A stretch of 64,000 nt of DNA from Caulobacter sp. (GCF_017744445.1 NZ_JAGIBH010000001.1:62001-126000); one strand, 5' to 3'. Positions 17,237-26,330 are shown, counted from the first letter of the stretch. Notes: generated by a model from the sequence alone, not told the origin. Made by a program: numbers and translations.

Positions 17237-17332
17237 GCAAGGCGCTTGCGTGCGACCGCTGACTTGGTGTCATTCTTCGCCCTTGGCCGGCGTCGCGGGG
17301 GCGCGCGCCACTTGAGTAAGGTCTTCGTCTTG

Positions 17333-18613
17333 ATGTTCCGTCCTGAGAACGTTCAGGCCCTGGCGGGTTTGGCGCTCACCCTGGGCCTCTGCTGGCTCGT
17401 TTCCGAGAATCGCAAGCGATTCCCGTGGGTTCTGGCGATCGCCGCCCTCGTCGTTCAAGTCCTGCTGGTGGTGGTGCTGTTCGGCCTGCCGCAGGCGCGC
17501 CAGCTGCTGCAAGGCGTCAACGGCGCCGTCGAGGGCCTGGCCAGCTCGACTCAGGCCGGCACCGCCTTCGTGTTCGGCTTCCTGGCGGGCGGCGATCAGC
17601 CGTATCCGGTCAGCAATCCGGGCGCGGGCTTCATCTTCGCCTTCCGCGTCATGCCGGTGATCCTGGTGGTCTGCGCGCTGTCGGCGCTGCTGTGGCACTG
17701 GAAGATCCTGAAGTGGCTGGCCCAGGGCTTCGGCTTCCTGTTCCAGAAGACGCTGGGCCTGCGCGGCCCGCCGGCCCTGGCCACCGCCGCCACCATCTTC
17801 ATGGGCCAGATCGAAGGCCCGATCTTCATCCGCGCCTATCTCGACAAGCTGTCGCGCTCGGAGCTCTTCATGCTGATCGCGGTCGGCATGGCCTGCGTCT
17901 CGGGCTCGACCATGGTCGCCTACGCCACCATCCTGGCCGGCGTTCTGCCCAACGCCGCCGCCCACGTGCTGACGGCCTCGATCATCTCGGCCCCGGCCGG
18001 CGTGCTGCTGGCCCGTATCATCGTCCCGTCCGACCCGATGGAGAAGGGCGGCGACCTGGATCTCTCGGTCGAGGACAAGACCTACGGCAGCTCGATCGAC
18101 GCCGTCATGAAGGGCACCACCGATGGCCTGCAGATCGCGCTGAACGTCGGCGCGACCCTGATCGTCTTCGTGGCCCTGGCCACCATGGTCGACAAGATCC
18201 TGGGCGTCATGCCCCCGGTCGGCGGCCAGCCGCTGAGCATCGCGCGCGGCCTGGGCGTGGTCTTCGCGCCCCTGGCCTGGTCGATGGGCGTGCCGTGGAA
18301 GGAAGCCGGCACCGCCGGCGGCCTGCTGGGCGTCAAGCTGATCCTCACCGAGTTCACCGCCTTCATCCAGATGGCCAAGATCGGCGCGACCACGCTGGAC
18401 GAGCGCACCCGCATGATCATGACCTATGCCTTGTGCGGCTTCGCCAACATCGGCTCGGTCGGCATGAACGTGGCCGGCTTCTCGGTCCTGGTGCCGCAAC
18501 GCCGCGCCGAGGTGCTGAGCCTGGTCTGGAAGGCGATGATGGCCGGCTTCCTGGCCACCTGCCTCACCGGCTCGCTGATCGGCCTGATGCCGCGAGCGCT
18601 GTTCGGGCTGTAA
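17333..18613 (+). CDS. NupC-family concentrative nucleoside transporter
   Basis: A 426-residue inner-membrane protein that imports nucleosides with a cation. About ten hydrophobic segments are visible. Family motifs include FMGQIEGPIFIRAYLDKLSRSELF, a glutamate-bearing re-entrant region, and the C-terminal half GTAGGLLGVKLILTEFTAFIQM with YALCGFANIGSVGM. I chose the ATG at 17333 (MFRPENVQALAGLALTLGL); the 29 codons upstream would add a soluble charged stretch before the first membrane helix. It stands alone, with repeats on both sides. Confidence 0.9.
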   Translation: MFRPENVQALAGLALTLGLCWLVSENRKRFPWVLAIAALVVQVLLVVVLFGLPQARQLLQGVNGAVEGLASSTQAGTAFVFGFLAGGDQPYPVSNPGAGFIFAFRVMPVILVVCALSALLWHWKILKWLAQGFGFLFQKTLGLRGPPALATAATIFMGQIEGPIFIRAYLDKLSRSELFMLIAVGMACVSGSTMVAYATILAGVLPNAAAHVLTASIISAPAGVLLARIIVPSDPMEKGGDLDLSVEDKTYGSSIDAVMKGTTDGLQIALNVGATLIVFVALATMVDKILGVMPPVGGQPLSIARGLGVVFAPLAWSMGVPWKEAGTAGGLLGVKLILTEFTAFIQMAKIGATTLDERTRMIMTYALCGFANIGSVGMNVAGFSVLVPQRRAEVLSLVWKAMMAGFLATCLTGSLIGLMPRALFGL

Positions 18614-18640
18614 TCAACGATTGGTTGCTTCATTCTCTCC

Positions 18641-18978
18641 CTTCCCCTTTGATGGGGAAGGGTTGGGGATGGGGTGACAGCGTGTCCGAAGGAACTCCAA
18701 GACCTCGGCACGCACCCGGCGCGGTCAAGCGCGCAAGATTCACAAGCCTCTCTATCCCCTCACCGATCGTCCCCGCGAAGGCGGGGATCCAAGCCGAGTC
18801 AGAGGGTCGTAGCTCGGCCTAGCCTCATCCTGAAAATCAGCTTGGATCCCCGCCTTCGCGGGGATGATCGGGTTTGGGGGCTCAAAGCTGAATTTCGATC
18901 CGCCCAAGACCCGCGCGTCGCGGCGGCCATTCAGCAGTCACCCCCATCCCAACCCTTCCCCCATCAAGGGGGAAGGGC
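18641..18978. repeat. Nested inverted repeats: two repeat families, one pair inside another
   Basis: The 417-bp gap 18614-19030 has no gene. An outer pair at 18641-18678 and 18937-18975 consists of near-complementary arms with CTTCCCC...GGGGAAG and GGTTGGGGATGGGGTGAC. Inside lies an inner pair, 18764-18794 and 18840-18870, complementary at 30 of 31 positions and built on CCCCGCGAAGGCGGGG. The inner family also occurs at 26.46 and 41.5 kb. The nesting suggests one inverted unit inserted into another, or a composite non-autonomous element. Confidence 0.75.
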
Positions 18979-19030
18979 TTTTGTTCCGTGACGGAAAGCG
19001 CTCATCCTGCCGGCAACGGGAGGAAACCGT

Positions 19031-19654
19031 ATGAAACTCTATGACTGCCTCCGCGCGCCCAATCCCCGGCGTGTCCGCTGGTTCATGGCCGAGAAGGGGA
19101 TCGACGACGTCGAGATCGTCACGCTGTCGATCATGAGCGGCGAGCACAAGTCGCCGGAGTACAAGGCCAAGGCCGGGCTCGCGCACATGCCGGCGCTGGA
19201 GCTGGACGACGGGACGGTGATCACCGAGTCCGTCGCCATCTGCCGCTACCTGGAGAGCGTCTATCCCGAGCCGAACCTGTTCGGGCGCGATCCGAAGGAG
19301 ACGGCGATCATCGAGATGTGGCTGCGGCGCACCGAACTGATGGTCGCTACGCCGATCATGCAGGGCGTGCGCCACAGCCATCCGGGCATGGCGGCGCTGG
19401 AGGCGCAGATCCCCGAGGTGGCGGCCTACAATCTGGGCGGGGCGATGCGCAGCCTGAAGATGCTGGATCGCCGCCTGGCCGAGAGCGCCTTCATCGCCAC
19501 GGATCGCGTGACCATCGCCGACGTGGTGGCCGTGGCCAGCATCGACTTTGGCCGCATGATCAAGTGGCGGCCGGATCCTCAGCTAGTCCAGGTGAACCGC
19601 TGGTTCGACGCGATGCTGGCGCGTCCGGCGGCGAAGGCGGGGATGGCGGCCTAG
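19031..19654 (+). CDS. Glutathione S-transferase family protein
   Basis: A 207-residue cytosolic GST. The N-terminal thioredoxin-like domain (about 1-80) starts MKLYDCLRAPNPRRVRWFMAE and has the cis-proline region HMPALELDDGT and the glutathione-contact motif ESVAICRYLE. The C-terminal all-helical domain (about 90-200) includes FIATDRVTIADVVAVASIDF, the usual N-capping box region. Substrate and whether it conjugates or reduces are not predictable. Its stop overlaps the end of the convergent thioesterase gene by 4 nt. GGGAGGAAAC precedes the start. Confidence 0.9.
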   Translation: MKLYDCLRAPNPRRVRWFMAEKGIDDVEIVTLSIMSGEHKSPEYKAKAGLAHMPALELDDGTVITESVAICRYLESVYPEPNLFGRDPKETAIIEMWLRRTELMVATPIMQGVRHSHPGMAALEAQIPEVAAYNLGGAMRSLKMLDRRLAESAFIATDRVTIADVVAVASIDFGRMIKWRPDPQLVQVNRWFDAMLARPAAKAGMAA

Positions 19655-20103
19655 CGCGCCCTGATCTTCTTCACCACGCCCGAGAAGTTCAGCATCGGCC
19701 CGCTGCCGGTCGAGATCAGGCCGCGGATGAAGATCAGCGAGCCGCCGGCCTTGATCACTTCGCCGGTCGAGGTGACCAGGTCGCCGGGGCGGGCGGGGCC
19801 GATGAACTCGCCATTGAGGCTGACGGTCACCGCGCGGCTGTCTTCCAGGGCGCGCCAGCCGATCGCGAACAGGGAGTAGTCGGCGAAGGTCATCATGCAG
19901 CCGCCGTGCATGAAGCCGCCGCCGTTCATGTGGTGGGCCTCGGCGCGGAAGGCGGCGGTGATGCGGCCGTCGTCCGCCTCCCGGAAGTAGAAGGGGCCAG
20001 CGCGGTCTTCGAACGGGTCCATGCCGGTCCAGGTGCGCCAGCCGGCCCATTCGCCGTCTTCGACCAGCTTGGGACCGCTCCAGATGTCGGCGCCACCGTC
20101 CAT
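19651..20103 (-). CDS. PaaI-family hotdog-fold thioesterase
   Basis: A 150-residue hotdog-fold protein, probably an acyl-CoA thioesterase. It shows the PaaI/4HBT signature HHMNGGGFMHGGCMMTFAD (HGG motif, followed by the helix with the catalytic Asp) and a strand SRAVTVSLNGEFIGPARPGD typical of the second half of the fold. The length is usual for the family. It is cytoplasmic and works as a dimer or tetramer in relatives. The substrate is unknown. Confidence 0.87.
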   Translation of the reverse strand: MDGGADIWSGPKLVEDGEWAGWRTWTGMDPFEDRAGPFYFREADDGRITAAFRAEAHHMNGGGFMHGGCMMTFADYSLFAIGWRALEDSRAVTVSLNGEFIGPARPGDLVTSTGEVIKAGGSLIFIRGLISTGSGPMLNFSGVVKKIRAR

Positions 20104-20211
20104 GACCTGCTCCCTCCGCTTGTTCTTATCGATGTTCAGTTAGAAGGGCGCGGAGTGAGGCGCAAGCGCTCGGTCTCGCCTCTGCTGACAATCCGTGGCA
20201 AGGGAGCGCTC

Positions 20212-20514
20212 ATGACCTCCCCGATCCAAGACACGATCCTGTCCATGCTGGCCCCGCTGGCCGAGGGCAAGTCGATCGACCCGATGAACGTCGCCAAGGC
20301 GATCCAGCCCGAGCGCTGGCAGCAGATCCTGGGCCACGTGCGCACCAACGCCATCGAGCTGGCCCGCGAGGGCAAGGTGGTGATCCTGCGCCACAACAAG
20401 CCGGTGAACCCCGAGAAATTCCGCGGCGTCTATCGCATCCGTACGCGCTTGGAAGGCGATCCGACCTCGTTCGAGGAAACCCCCGAGGCCGAGATCGACG
20501 GCGACGAAGACTAG
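20212..20514 (+). CDS. DUF3253 domain protein
   Basis: A 100-residue soluble protein matching the small DUF3253 family: DTILSMLAPLAEGKSIDPMN, then the conserved WQQILGHVRTNAIELAREGK and VILRHNKPVNPEKFRGVYRIR. It looks like a winged-helix-type fold. The C-terminal 20 residues are strongly acidic. Function is unknown. The ATG at 20212 is preceded by AAGGGAG. It is divergent from the thioesterase gene, with a 108-bp shared gap. Confidence 0.78.
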   Translation: MTSPIQDTILSMLAPLAEGKSIDPMNVAKAIQPERWQQILGHVRTNAIELAREGKVVILRHNKPVNPEKFRGVYRIRTRLEGDPTSFEETPEAEIDGDED

Positions 20515-20555
20515 TCGAGCTTGGGTTTTGGCGAGGCGCGCCTAAATCCTCGCCG

Positions 20556-21140
20556 ATGCCGCTCGACACGATCCTCTCCGACATCGCCGCCTGCCGGGCC
20601 TGCGCGCCGTATCTGCCGCATGTGCCCCGGCCGGTGACGCGGGTGCGTGAGGAGACCAGGATCCTGATCGCCGGCCAGGCGCCCGGGCGCTTAGTCCACG
20701 AGACCGGCCTGCCGTTCAACGATCCGTCCGGCAATCGCCTGCGCCAGTGGATGGGGATCGATCGTGAGACCTTCTACGGCCGGCCCGAGATCGGCGTGGC
20801 GGCCATGGCCTTCTGCTTTCCGGGCACTAATCCGAAGGGCGGTGACTATCCGCCGCCGCCGCGCTGCGCGGCGATGTGGCGGGCGCCGTTGCTCGCGCAG
20901 CTGCCCAATGTCGAGCTGACCCTGCTGGTCGGCAGCTACGCCCAGGATTGGGCGCTGCCGGGCCGCACCAGCAGGACCATGACCGAGACCATCGCCCGCT
21001 GGCGCGAATTCGGGCCGAATGTCCTGCCGATGCCGCATCCGTCATGGCGCAACACCGGCTGGCTGAAGCGCAATCCGTGGTTCGAGGCCGAGGTCGTGCC
21101 CTTCCTTCGCCAACGTGTCGCGGACATTCTCTCGGCATGA
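20556..21140 (+). CDS. Uracil-DNA glycosylase superfamily protein
   Basis: A 194-residue member of the UDG fold. Motif A appears as GQAPGRLVHETGLPFNDPSGNRLRQW cut around GQAPG and FNDPSGNRL, and the C-terminal motif as MPHPSWRN (HPS-type, followed by a helix). A CRAC pair near residue 13 resembles part of the Fe-S cysteine set of family 4/5 enzymes, but the other cysteines are not obvious. Such UDG-like proteins are often annotated only as superfamily members, and activity on uracil is not certain. The stop overlaps the next gene's ATG by 4 nt (ATGA). Confidence 0.8.
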   Translation: MPLDTILSDIAACRACAPYLPHVPRPVTRVREETRILIAGQAPGRLVHETGLPFNDPSGNRLRQWMGIDRETFYGRPEIGVAAMAFCFPGTNPKGGDYPPPPRCAAMWRAPLLAQLPNVELTLLVGSYAQDWALPGRTSRTMTETIARWREFGPNVLPMPHPSWRNTGWLKRNPWFEAEVVPFLRQRVADILSA

Positions 21141-22180
21141 ACCGCCGCGCCTTGATCCTGACCGCCTCGGCCGCCGTCCTCGCCGGCTGCGCGCCGCTCC
21201 GGCAGAGGCCGGACCTGGCTGCTTTGGGCTTTCGCGGGCCTCGGATCACCGACGACGGTTTCGTGAGTTTCGACGGGGCCAAGCTGGGCCTGATGCGCTG
21301 GCTGCCGGCCAGCGAGCCTGACTGGGTGATTGTCGGCCTGCACGGCATGAACGACTACGCCAACGCCTTCCACCTGGCGGCCGGCTGGTGGGCGGGCAGG
21401 GGGATCGCGACCTATGCCCTGGACGTCCGGGGCTTTGGCCGCTCGCCCGAGCGTGGCGTCTGGGCGCCGGCCGACCTGGTGCTGGACGATGTGCGGGCGC
21501 TGATCACGGCGGTGCGCGAGCGGCATCCGAACGCCAAGGTCGCCCTGGCCGGGATCAGCATGGGCGGTGGTCTGGCGATCAGCGCCATGGCCTCGGACAA
21601 TCCGCCGCCGGTCGACAAGCTGATGCTGTTCGCGCCGGCCGTCTGGGGCTGGTCGAACCAGCCGCTGCCCAATCGGCTCAGCCTGTGGATCACCGCTCAC
21701 GCCACAGGCAGCTGGGTGGTCAAGCCGCCGGACTGGCTGGTCAAGGACATCATGGCGTCCGACAACATCGACGAGCTGCGCCGCATGGGCCGCGACCCGC
21801 TGATGATCTGGGGCGCGCGGTCCGACACCATCTACGGCCTGGTCGGGCTGATGGAGCGGGCCTGGAAGTCGACCGGCGACATCAAGGTTCCGACCGCCTG
21901 GTTCTACGGCGCCAACGACAAGGTCATTCCGCGCGAGCCGACGGTCGAGGCGGTGGGCCGGCTGCGGCCTGGCGCACGTACCGCCTACTACGCCAAAGGC
22001 TACCACCTGCTGCTGGTCGACAAGCAGGCCGTGAACGTCTGGGGCGACGCCGAGGCCTTCCTGCGCGACGCCCCCGGGCCTTGGCCGCCGTCGGGCGCGC
22101 CGCCCATTCCTTCCAGCGTGGCGGCGATGACAGCGTTGGACCCGCCGAAGCCCAAGAAACGCAAGTCGTCGCAGCGGTAG
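21137..22180 (+). CDS. Lipoprotein alpha/beta hydrolase, monoacylglycerol-lipase-like
   Basis: A 347-residue envelope lipoprotein. The signal peptide MNRRALILTASAAVLAGC ends in a lipobox (LAGC, lipidated Cys18). The mature hydrolase has the oxyanion region VGLHGMNDYANAF, nucleophile elbow GISMGG, an acid residue in FYGANDKVIP and the catalytic His in KGYHLLLVDK. These features match serine-aminopeptidase S33/monoacylglycerol lipase-type hydrolases. The C-terminal 40 residues are proline- and lysine-rich and probably disordered. It is coupled to the UDG-like gene by ATGA. Confidence 0.88.
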   Translation: MNRRALILTASAAVLAGCAPLRQRPDLAALGFRGPRITDDGFVSFDGAKLGLMRWLPASEPDWVIVGLHGMNDYANAFHLAAGWWAGRGIATYALDVRGFGRSPERGVWAPADLVLDDVRALITAVRERHPNAKVALAGISMGGGLAISAMASDNPPPVDKLMLFAPAVWGWSNQPLPNRLSLWITAHATGSWVVKPPDWLVKDIMASDNIDELRRMGRDPLMIWGARSDTIYGLVGLMERAWKSTGDIKVPTAWFYGANDKVIPREPTVEAVGRLRPGARTAYYAKGYHLLLVDKQAVNVWGDAEAFLRDAPGPWPPSGAPPIPSSVAAMTALDPPKPKKRKSSQR

Positions 22181-22256
22181 CGTTGAGGGTTGTAGGGCGC
22201 GGCGAGGGGGCGTACACCGCCGCCACGTTCATTCTAGCTGAGGCGAGACCGACAGC

Positions 22257-23318
22257 ATGACCTTGTTCGATTCCCCCGATTTCGAGGGACACGAAGGCGT
22301 CCACGCTTTCTTCGATGAAAAAACTGGTCTGAAGTCGATTGTCGCGATCCACTCGACCGCGCGCGGCCCGGCCGCCGGCGGTTGCCGGATGTGGGACTAC
22401 TCCAGCAGCGACGCGGCCCTGACCGACGCTCTGCGCCTGTCGCGCGGCATGTCGTACAAGAACGCCATGGCCGAGCTCGACCTGGGCGGCGGCAAGGCCG
22501 TGATCATCGGCGACAGCCGCAGCCAGAAGACGCCGGAGCTGTTCGAGGCCTTCGGCCGCGCCGTCGACAGCCTGGGCGGCAAGTACTGGACCGCTGAAGA
22601 CGTCGGCGTCTCGCCGGCCGACCTAGAAAGCACCCGCAAGACCACCCGCTTCGTCGCTGGCCTGGAAGGCCACGCGGCCGCCTCGGGCGATCCGTCGCCG
22701 GTCACCGCCGAGGGCGTGTTCCGGGGTGTGCGCCTGTGTGTCGAGCGCGCTCTGAAGCGTGATCTCAAGGGTGTCCACGTCGCTATCCAGGGCGTGGGCC
22801 ATGTCGGCGCCTATCTGGCCGAGAAGCTGCACGCCGCCGGCGCGGTCCTGACCATCGCCGACGTGAACCAGCAGGCCCTGAACGAGGTCGCCGCCAAGAC
22901 CGGCGCGACGATCGTCCCGGCCGACGCCATCTTCGACGTCGAGGCCGACGTCTTCGCCCCTTGCGCGCTGGGCGGCGCGATCTCGGCAACGACCCTGCCA
23001 CGCCTGAAGGTCAAGGTGATCGCCGGCGGCGCCAACAACCAGCTGGCCGACGCCATGATCGGCCAGACCGTGTTCGATCGCGGCATCCTCTATGCCCCCG
23101 ACTACGTCATCAACGGCGGCGGCATCATCAACGTGGCCGCCGAGATCCGCGGCCTGGAAGCCGGCGGCGCCTTCGATGGCGACTGGGTGGCCGGCAAGCT
23201 GGACCGCCTGGCCCAGACCCTGGCCGAGGTCATCGACCAGTCCATCAGCGAAAAGCGTCCGGCCAACCTGGTCGCCGACGAGATCGCCCGCGCCCGCATC
23301 GCTGCCGCACGGGGCTAA
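22257..23318 (+). CDS. Glu/Leu/Phe/Val dehydrogenase (leucine dehydrogenase-like)
   Basis: A 353-residue NAD-dependent amino-acid dehydrogenase that reversibly deaminates branched-chain or aromatic amino acids. The N-terminal domain carries GPAAGGCRMW, the catalytic-lysine motif LDLGGGKAVI and the catalytic Asp in TAEDVGVS. The C-terminal Rossmann domain has VAIQGVGHVG and the family segment INGGGIINVAAEI. This length and set of motifs fit leucine/valine/phenylalanine dehydrogenases rather than the longer glutamate enzyme. A single gene with its own GGCGAGA-type leader. Confidence 0.9.
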   Translation: MTLFDSPDFEGHEGVHAFFDEKTGLKSIVAIHSTARGPAAGGCRMWDYSSSDAALTDALRLSRGMSYKNAMAELDLGGGKAVIIGDSRSQKTPELFEAFGRAVDSLGGKYWTAEDVGVSPADLESTRKTTRFVAGLEGHAAASGDPSPVTAEGVFRGVRLCVERALKRDLKGVHVAIQGVGHVGAYLAEKLHAAGAVLTIADVNQQALNEVAAKTGATIVPADAIFDVEADVFAPCALGGAISATTLPRLKVKVIAGGANNQLADAMIGQTVFDRGILYAPDYVINGGGIINVAAEIRGLEAGGAFDGDWVAGKLDRLAQTLAEVIDQSISEKRPANLVADEIARARIAAARG

Positions 23319-23364
23319 ATCCGACTTCGGACGTTCTCCGTGGGCAGGTCCCACGGAGGCGTCC

Positions 23365-23655
23365 ATGTCGCATCTCGACGAACTGAAAGAGCAGTTGGCG
23401 GAGGCTGTCGCCGCTCAGGATTTCGAGACCGCCGGCAAGCTGCGGGTCGAGATCGAAGGCATCCAGCACAGCGCCATGGTGCGCGACGTCGAGGGGCAGC
23501 CCCAGGCCTCGTACTTCCAGCGCCAGACGCCCGGCAAGATGGGCCTTGGCACCGACCAGCCCGTTCCGCGTCGGCCAGAAGGCTGGGTCCCGCCGAAGAA
23601 GCCTGATCCGATGACCGCCAATCATTCGCGCGGCGGCCGGCGCAGCAAGGCCTAG
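23365..23655 (+). CDS. UvrB/UvrC-motif small protein
   Basis: A 96-residue soluble protein. Residues 3-38 (LDELKEQLAEAVAAQDFETA followed by GKLRVEIEGI) match the UVR helix-hairpin motif found in UvrB, UvrC and several regulators. The rest is Pro/Gly-rich and likely unstructured. An ACGGAGG ribosome-binding site lies 7 nt upstream of the ATG at 23365. The role is unknown; similar small UVR-motif proteins occur in many alphaproteobacteria. Its end overlaps the convergent MFS gene by 4 nt. Confidence 0.8.
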   Translation: MSHLDELKEQLAEAVAAQDFETAGKLRVEIEGIQHSAMVRDVEGQPQASYFQRQTPGKMGLGTDQPVPRRPEGWVPPKKPDPMTANHSRGGRRSKA

Positions 23656-25061
23656 ACTGGCCGCTTGCGCCCGCTGATCGCCGAGCCGGCGTCCTTGTCC
23701 AAGGCCAGATAGACCGGCAGGGCCAGCAGGGTCACCACGCCGATGGCCACGAACGGCATGGTGAACCGGTCGGGCGTCAGGGCGCCGTCCGCGCCGCGCG
23801 CCCAGTGCAGCATCATGCCGCCGAAGCTGACGCCCAGGGCCAAGCCGACCTGCTGGGAGACCGCCGCCAAGGTCGAGGCCGCCGCTGTCGAGGTTTCCGG
23901 CACGTCGGCATAGGCGATGGTGTTGGCGGCGATGAACTGGTTCGAGCGGCAGAACCCGCCCAGGGTCAGGGCGGCCATCATCAGCCACATGGGCGTTGCG
24001 GGTCCGAAGAAGCCGGGCGCGGCCGTGAACAGCGCCGTCAGGCTGACGAACACCATCAGCGAGGTGCGGAAGCCGAACCGCTTCAGGCCCGCCGCCGCGA
24101 ACGGCCGGGCGACCAGCACCCCGACGCCGGTGGCCAGGGTGACGAAACTGGCCCGCAGCGGGCTCCAGCCCAGGGCGACCTGCAGCAGCAGCGGCATCAG
24201 GAACGGACTGGCCCCGATGCCTAACCGAACCAGCGTCCCGCCCAGCAGACTGGCGCGATAGGTGGGATAGCGCAGCAGGGTCAGGTCGAGGATCGGCCGG
24301 CCGGTGCGCTTGGCGATCCGCAGGTAGATGGCGCCGCAAGCCACGGACAGGACCAGCAATCCGATCTGCGCCCAAGGCGGCAGCAGGTTGACGCCCGAGG
24401 TCTCGGCCACGACCACCAGACCGCTGATCGCCAGGGCCGACAGGATGAAGCCGGGGGTGTCGAAGCGGCCCAGATCCTTGCGCGGCTCGCTCTTGGGCAC
24501 GAAGCGCATCACGGCGGTCATGCCCAGCAGGCCGACGGGCAGGTTGATGTAGAAGATCCACGGCCAGTCGGCGACGCTGAGCACCAGGCCGGCGATCGGC
24601 GGACCGATGAGGGGGCCGACCAGGGCGGGCATGGTGAACCAGCCCATGGCGGTCAGCAGCTTGTCCTTGGGCGTGGCCCCGACCACGATCAGCCTCGCCA
24701 CCGGCGTCATCATCGCCCCGCCGATCCCCTGCAGGATCCGCGAGACCACCAGGGCCTCCAGGCTTCTGGACAGGCCGCAAAGCGCCGAGCCCAGCAGGAA
24801 GACGACCATGGCGCTGAGGAACACCCGCCGCGCGCCGAACCGCTCGGCCGCCCAGCCGCTGGCTGGCGTGAACACCGCCAGGGCCAGAATGTAGGAGGTC
24901 AAAGCCAGCTTCAGGTGGATCGGGTCGACCGCGAAGGCTCTGGAAAGCGTCGGCAGAGCGGTCGACAGGGCCGTGGAGTCGATGAACTCCATCAGGAGCG
25001 CGCTGGCCACCGCGATCGAGATCAGGCGGGTGGCGAGCGGGGAGGGAGGCTGATCGGACAC
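23652..25061 (-). CDS. MFS drug/proton antiporter, DHA2 (EmrB/QacA) type
   Basis: A 469-residue inner-membrane exporter with about 13-14 hydrophobic segments. DHA2 hallmarks are the first helix FIDSTALSTALPTLSRAF (motif D1-like), GWAAERFGARRVFLSAMVVF (motif A) and RILQGIGGAMMTPVARLIV (motif B). It probably exports hydrophobic or cationic drugs. No membrane-fusion partner lies beside it, so it may act alone. The start ATG gives MSDQPPSPLATRLISIAVAS. Confidence 0.9.
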   Translation of the reverse strand: MSDQPPSPLATRLISIAVASALLMEFIDSTALSTALPTLSRAFAVDPIHLKLALTSYILALAVFTPASGWAAERFGARRVFLSAMVVFLLGSALCGLSRSLEALVVSRILQGIGGAMMTPVARLIVVGATPKDKLLTAMGWFTMPALVGPLIGPPIAGLVLSVADWPWIFYINLPVGLLGMTAVMRFVPKSEPRKDLGRFDTPGFILSALAISGLVVVAETSGVNLLPPWAQIGLLVLSVACGAIYLRIAKRTGRPILDLTLLRYPTYRASLLGGTLVRLGIGASPFLMPLLLQVALGWSPLRASFVTLATGVGVLVARPFAAAGLKRFGFRTSLMVFVSLTALFTAAPGFFGPATPMWLMMAALTLGGFCRSNQFIAANTIAYADVPETSTAAASTLAAVSQQVGLALGVSFGGMMLHWARGADGALTPDRFTMPFVAIGVVTLLALPVYLALDKDAGSAISGRKRPV

Positions 25062-25158
25062 GAAGGGCGCTTTACGCCTGTGGACGGCGAGGGTCCAGAC
25101 GCTGAGCGGTCACATCCTTTCAAGACCGAAACAGCCGGGCATGGCGAAGGTCCGGTCC

Positions 25159-26298
25159 ATGAACCGCCGTCAACTCTTCCTCACCGCCGCCGCCTTGGCA
25201 GCCGTCTCCGCTTCTCCGGCCTTCGCCGCGATCCGCACCCAGTGGACGGTCAGCCTGTCGGAGGGCTTCGACGCCCTGTGCTTCCTGGGCCCGCTGTCGG
25301 GCAAGGACTTCTACGCCCGCTACTACAAGGACGAGCTGGCGCAGGTCCTGCCGCGCATGCCCAAGGCCGCCATGGAGGCCATGGCCAGCCTGCAGGCCGA
25401 GGCCGACAAGGAAAACCAGCTCCTTGGACCGGGCCTGTGCACCCTGATGTCGGGCGCCTGGCTCGACACCCTGGACGCGGTGATCGCCGCCCTGGACGCG
25501 GCCGAGACCGCGATCCTGCCGCCCTACAAGGCCAGCGCCTATTGGGACCAGAAGGACTGGGACCAGTTCATCGCCCGCCGGCCGCGCATCCGGCTCGTGC
25601 TGGACGGCCTGCGCCAAGCGGGTTTCGTCGAGCTACGCCAAAAGATGCTGGCGCCGACCGCCGAGACCCGCCTGCCGGCCCTGCGCCAGAAGCTGGCCGG
25701 CTATGACGTGATCGCCGAGCAGGAGCGTCTGCTGGGCCGGCCGCTGGACGCCTCGCTGGAGATCGTCCTGCTGTGGTTCAACAAGCCCCACGGCATCCGC
25801 GTACAGGGCCAACGCTTCATCACCGGCATCGCCTGGCCTGACGAGATCGTGCTGCGCAACGCCGCTCACGAGGTGCTGCACCCGCCGTTCCCGATGGACG
25901 GCCCCGCCGCCAAGGCGGCCTTGGTGGTGCTGGAGCAGGACGCCCTGCTCAAGAAGATCGTCGCCGAGCACGATCCGTCCTTCGGCTACAACAGCCTGGA
26001 AGGCCTGCTGAACGAGGACATGGTCGAGGCGCTGGAGCAGATCGTCAGCGAGCGCCTGGGTTTTGCGGTCGAGCCTCACGTCCGTTGGGAGAAGGCCGAT
26101 GACGGCATGCACGTGCTAGCGGCGGGGCTGTATGGCCTGTTGAAGGCTGACGGCTACGACCGGACGGGGGGTAATCTGGAGGCCTGGACGATCGCGGCGG
26201 CCAAGGGGGGGAAGCTCGGGGCGGCGAGTTTGCACGCCAAGGCGGCGGAGGTGTTGAAGCGACCGGTGGATGGGCTGTGGCCGGTGAAGAAGGGGTAG
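25159..26298 (+). CDS. Exported protein with HEVLH motif, putative metallopeptidase of unknown family
   Basis: A 379-residue protein. The signal sequence is MNRRQLFLTAAALAAVSASP, cleaved near AFA-A; the NRRQLFL stretch is also weakly Tat-like. An HExxH zinc motif, HEVLH, is at residues 237-241, following RNAA, and a possible third ligand (Glu286 or Glu290 in LLNEDMVEALE) is about 45-50 residues downstream, within the range of gluzincins. The N-terminal half is helical with no recognised domain. I chose the ATG at 25159 over the one at 25141 because it begins the signal peptide. No family name can be given. Peptidase activity is inferred from the motif only. Confidence 0.7.
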   Translation: MNRRQLFLTAAALAAVSASPAFAAIRTQWTVSLSEGFDALCFLGPLSGKDFYARYYKDELAQVLPRMPKAAMEAMASLQAEADKENQLLGPGLCTLMSGAWLDTLDAVIAALDAAETAILPPYKASAYWDQKDWDQFIARRPRIRLVLDGLRQAGFVELRQKMLAPTAETRLPALRQKLAGYDVIAEQERLLGRPLDASLEIVLLWFNKPHGIRVQGQRFITGIAWPDEIVLRNAAHEVLHPPFPMDGPAAKAALVVLEQDALLKKIVAEHDPSFGYNSLEGLLNEDMVEALEQIVSERLGFAVEPHVRWEKADDGMHVLAAGLYGLLKADGYDRTGGNLEAWTIAAAKGGKLGAASLHAKAAEVLKRPVDGLWPVKKG

Positions 26299-26330
26299 CG
26301 CGGATCGACGTTCATCACGCACCTCACCAC

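Noticed and set aside
18641..18978. CRISPR array
   Set aside because: Repeats are inverted pairs of two families rather than evenly spaced direct repeats, and no cas genes are present.
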